From positions 1 through 15,506 of the forward strand of contig CALPIR020000033.1 in the NCBI GenBank assembly GCA_943323675.2: a DNA stretch of 15,506 bases. The letters run 5' to 3'. The notes under the pieces were generated by a model. That model had not been told where the DNA came from. It saw nothing but the letters and a program-made list of their open reading frames with translations, and did no database searches. Shown one piece after another: positions 15,235 to 15,506 of this stretch (positions are counted from its first letter, which is position 1; each line of letters starts with the position of its first letter). The position numbers were made by a program, and so were the translations under genes. Source of the DNA: Chitinophaga pinensis (GTDB taxonomy: Bacteria; Bacteroidota; Bacteroidia; UKL13-3).

Positions 15235-15506
15235 ATGGCAACTAAGAAAACTAAAAAAGCAGCACCTGCAAAATCTGCTGCTCCTAAAAAAGTCGCTGCA
15301 CCTAAAAAAGCTGCTGCACCTAAAAAAGCTGCTGCACCTAAAAAAGCTGCTGCACCTAAAAAAGCTGCACCTAAAAAAGCTGCTCCTAAAAAAGCTGCTC
15401 CTAAGAAAGCTGCTCCTAAGAAAGCTGCTCCTAAGAAAGCTGCTCCTAAAAAAGCTGCACCTAAAAAAGCTGCTCCTAAGAAAGCTGCACCTAAAAAAGC
15501 TGCACC
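15235..15506 (+). CDS. Histone H1-like Lys/Ala/Pro repeat protein, N-terminal part (3' end outside window)
   Basis: From ATG 15235 the frame stays open for 90 codons to the window end and encodes almost only Ala, Lys and Pro. After a short lead (MATKKTKKAAPAKSAA) come four six-residue units (PKKVAA once, then PKKAAA three times) and ten five-residue PKKAA units. The composition matches the disordered basic tail of eukaryotic linker histone H1 and bacterial H1-like proteins (HctB/BpH1 type), which bind and compact DNA by charge. Very high lysine content and no hydrophobic core imply an intrinsically disordered, DNA-binding nucleoid protein. The full length is unknown, and a folded C-terminal domain beyond the window cannot be excluded. 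It has its own strong promoter and is divergent from cinA. Confidence 0.8.
   Translation, partial: MATKKTKKAAPAKSAAPKKVAAPKKAAAPKKAAAPKKAAAPKKAAPKKAAPKKAAPKKAAPKKAAPKKAAPKKAAPKKAAPKKAAPKKAA
15283..15504 (+). repeat. In-frame tandem repeat, 18-bp units followed by 15-bp units
   Basis: Four 18-bp units (15283-15354, PKKVAA/PKKAAA) are followed by ten 15-bp units (15355-15504, PKKAA). Units are near-identical at DNA level, differing mainly in GCT/GCA and AAA/AAG choice. Both unit lengths are multiples of three, so gain or loss of units keeps the frame. Confidence 0.9.

Noticed and set aside
15283..15504. Regular short repeats as a CRISPR array
   Set aside because: Units are contiguous without spacers and translate in frame to a Lys/Ala/Pro protein.

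Overview
The window looks like a chromosomal segment of a low-GC member of the Bacteroidota (Bacteroidetes). Three observations support this. The protein set matches that phylum's usual repertoire: an EttA-type ABC-F protein, a DUF1003 protein, a tandem universal stress protein, ATP-type PEP carboxykinase, a stand-alone 2-oxoacid dehydrogenase E2, a RhlE-type helicase, CinA, and a Lys/Ala/Pro histone H1-like protein. Start codons mostly lack Shine-Dalgarno sequences and sit behind A/T-rich leaders. Several upstream regions carry the Bacteroidota promoter pattern TTTG / about 19-20 nt / TAnnTTTG, with the best example in front of the histone-like gene. No transposase, integrase, CRISPR array, rRNA or tRNA was seen.

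Layout. 1-258: 3' end of holA (DNA polymerase III delta). 375-1958: amino acid permease with an operator-like inverted repeat upstream, ending at a bidirectional terminator shared with the opposing pair 2033-3677 (small secreted protein plus FAD-dependent oxidoreductase). 3794-5476: ettA on the minus strand with its own terminator. 5562-6152: DUF1003 membrane protein, convergent with a tandem universal stress protein (6198-7076) across a second bidirectional terminator. 7167-8030: a uridine phosphorylase-family gene interrupted by one in-frame TAA. 8253-9848: pckA with a strong terminator. 9924-10308: gene-free DNA. 10372-11694: lipoylated E2 acyltransferase. 11915-13246: rhlE-type helicase. 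13354-14598: cinA. 14599-15234: very AT-rich gene-free region with repeated TGTGANTAAC motifs. 15235 to the end: 5' part of a histone H1-like gene made of tandem PKKAA(A) repeats, cut by the window edge.

Most genes are single transcription units for housekeeping work: amino acid uptake and oxidation, gluconeogenesis, branched-chain or related 2-oxoacid oxidation, translation control, RNA remodelling, NAD-cycle repair and stress response. No multi-gene novel defence or biosynthetic system is evident. The points most worth a second look are the nonsense-interrupted nucleoside phosphorylase, the histone-like repeat gene with the repeat-rich AT region in front of it, and two inverted repeats that overlap predicted promoters.
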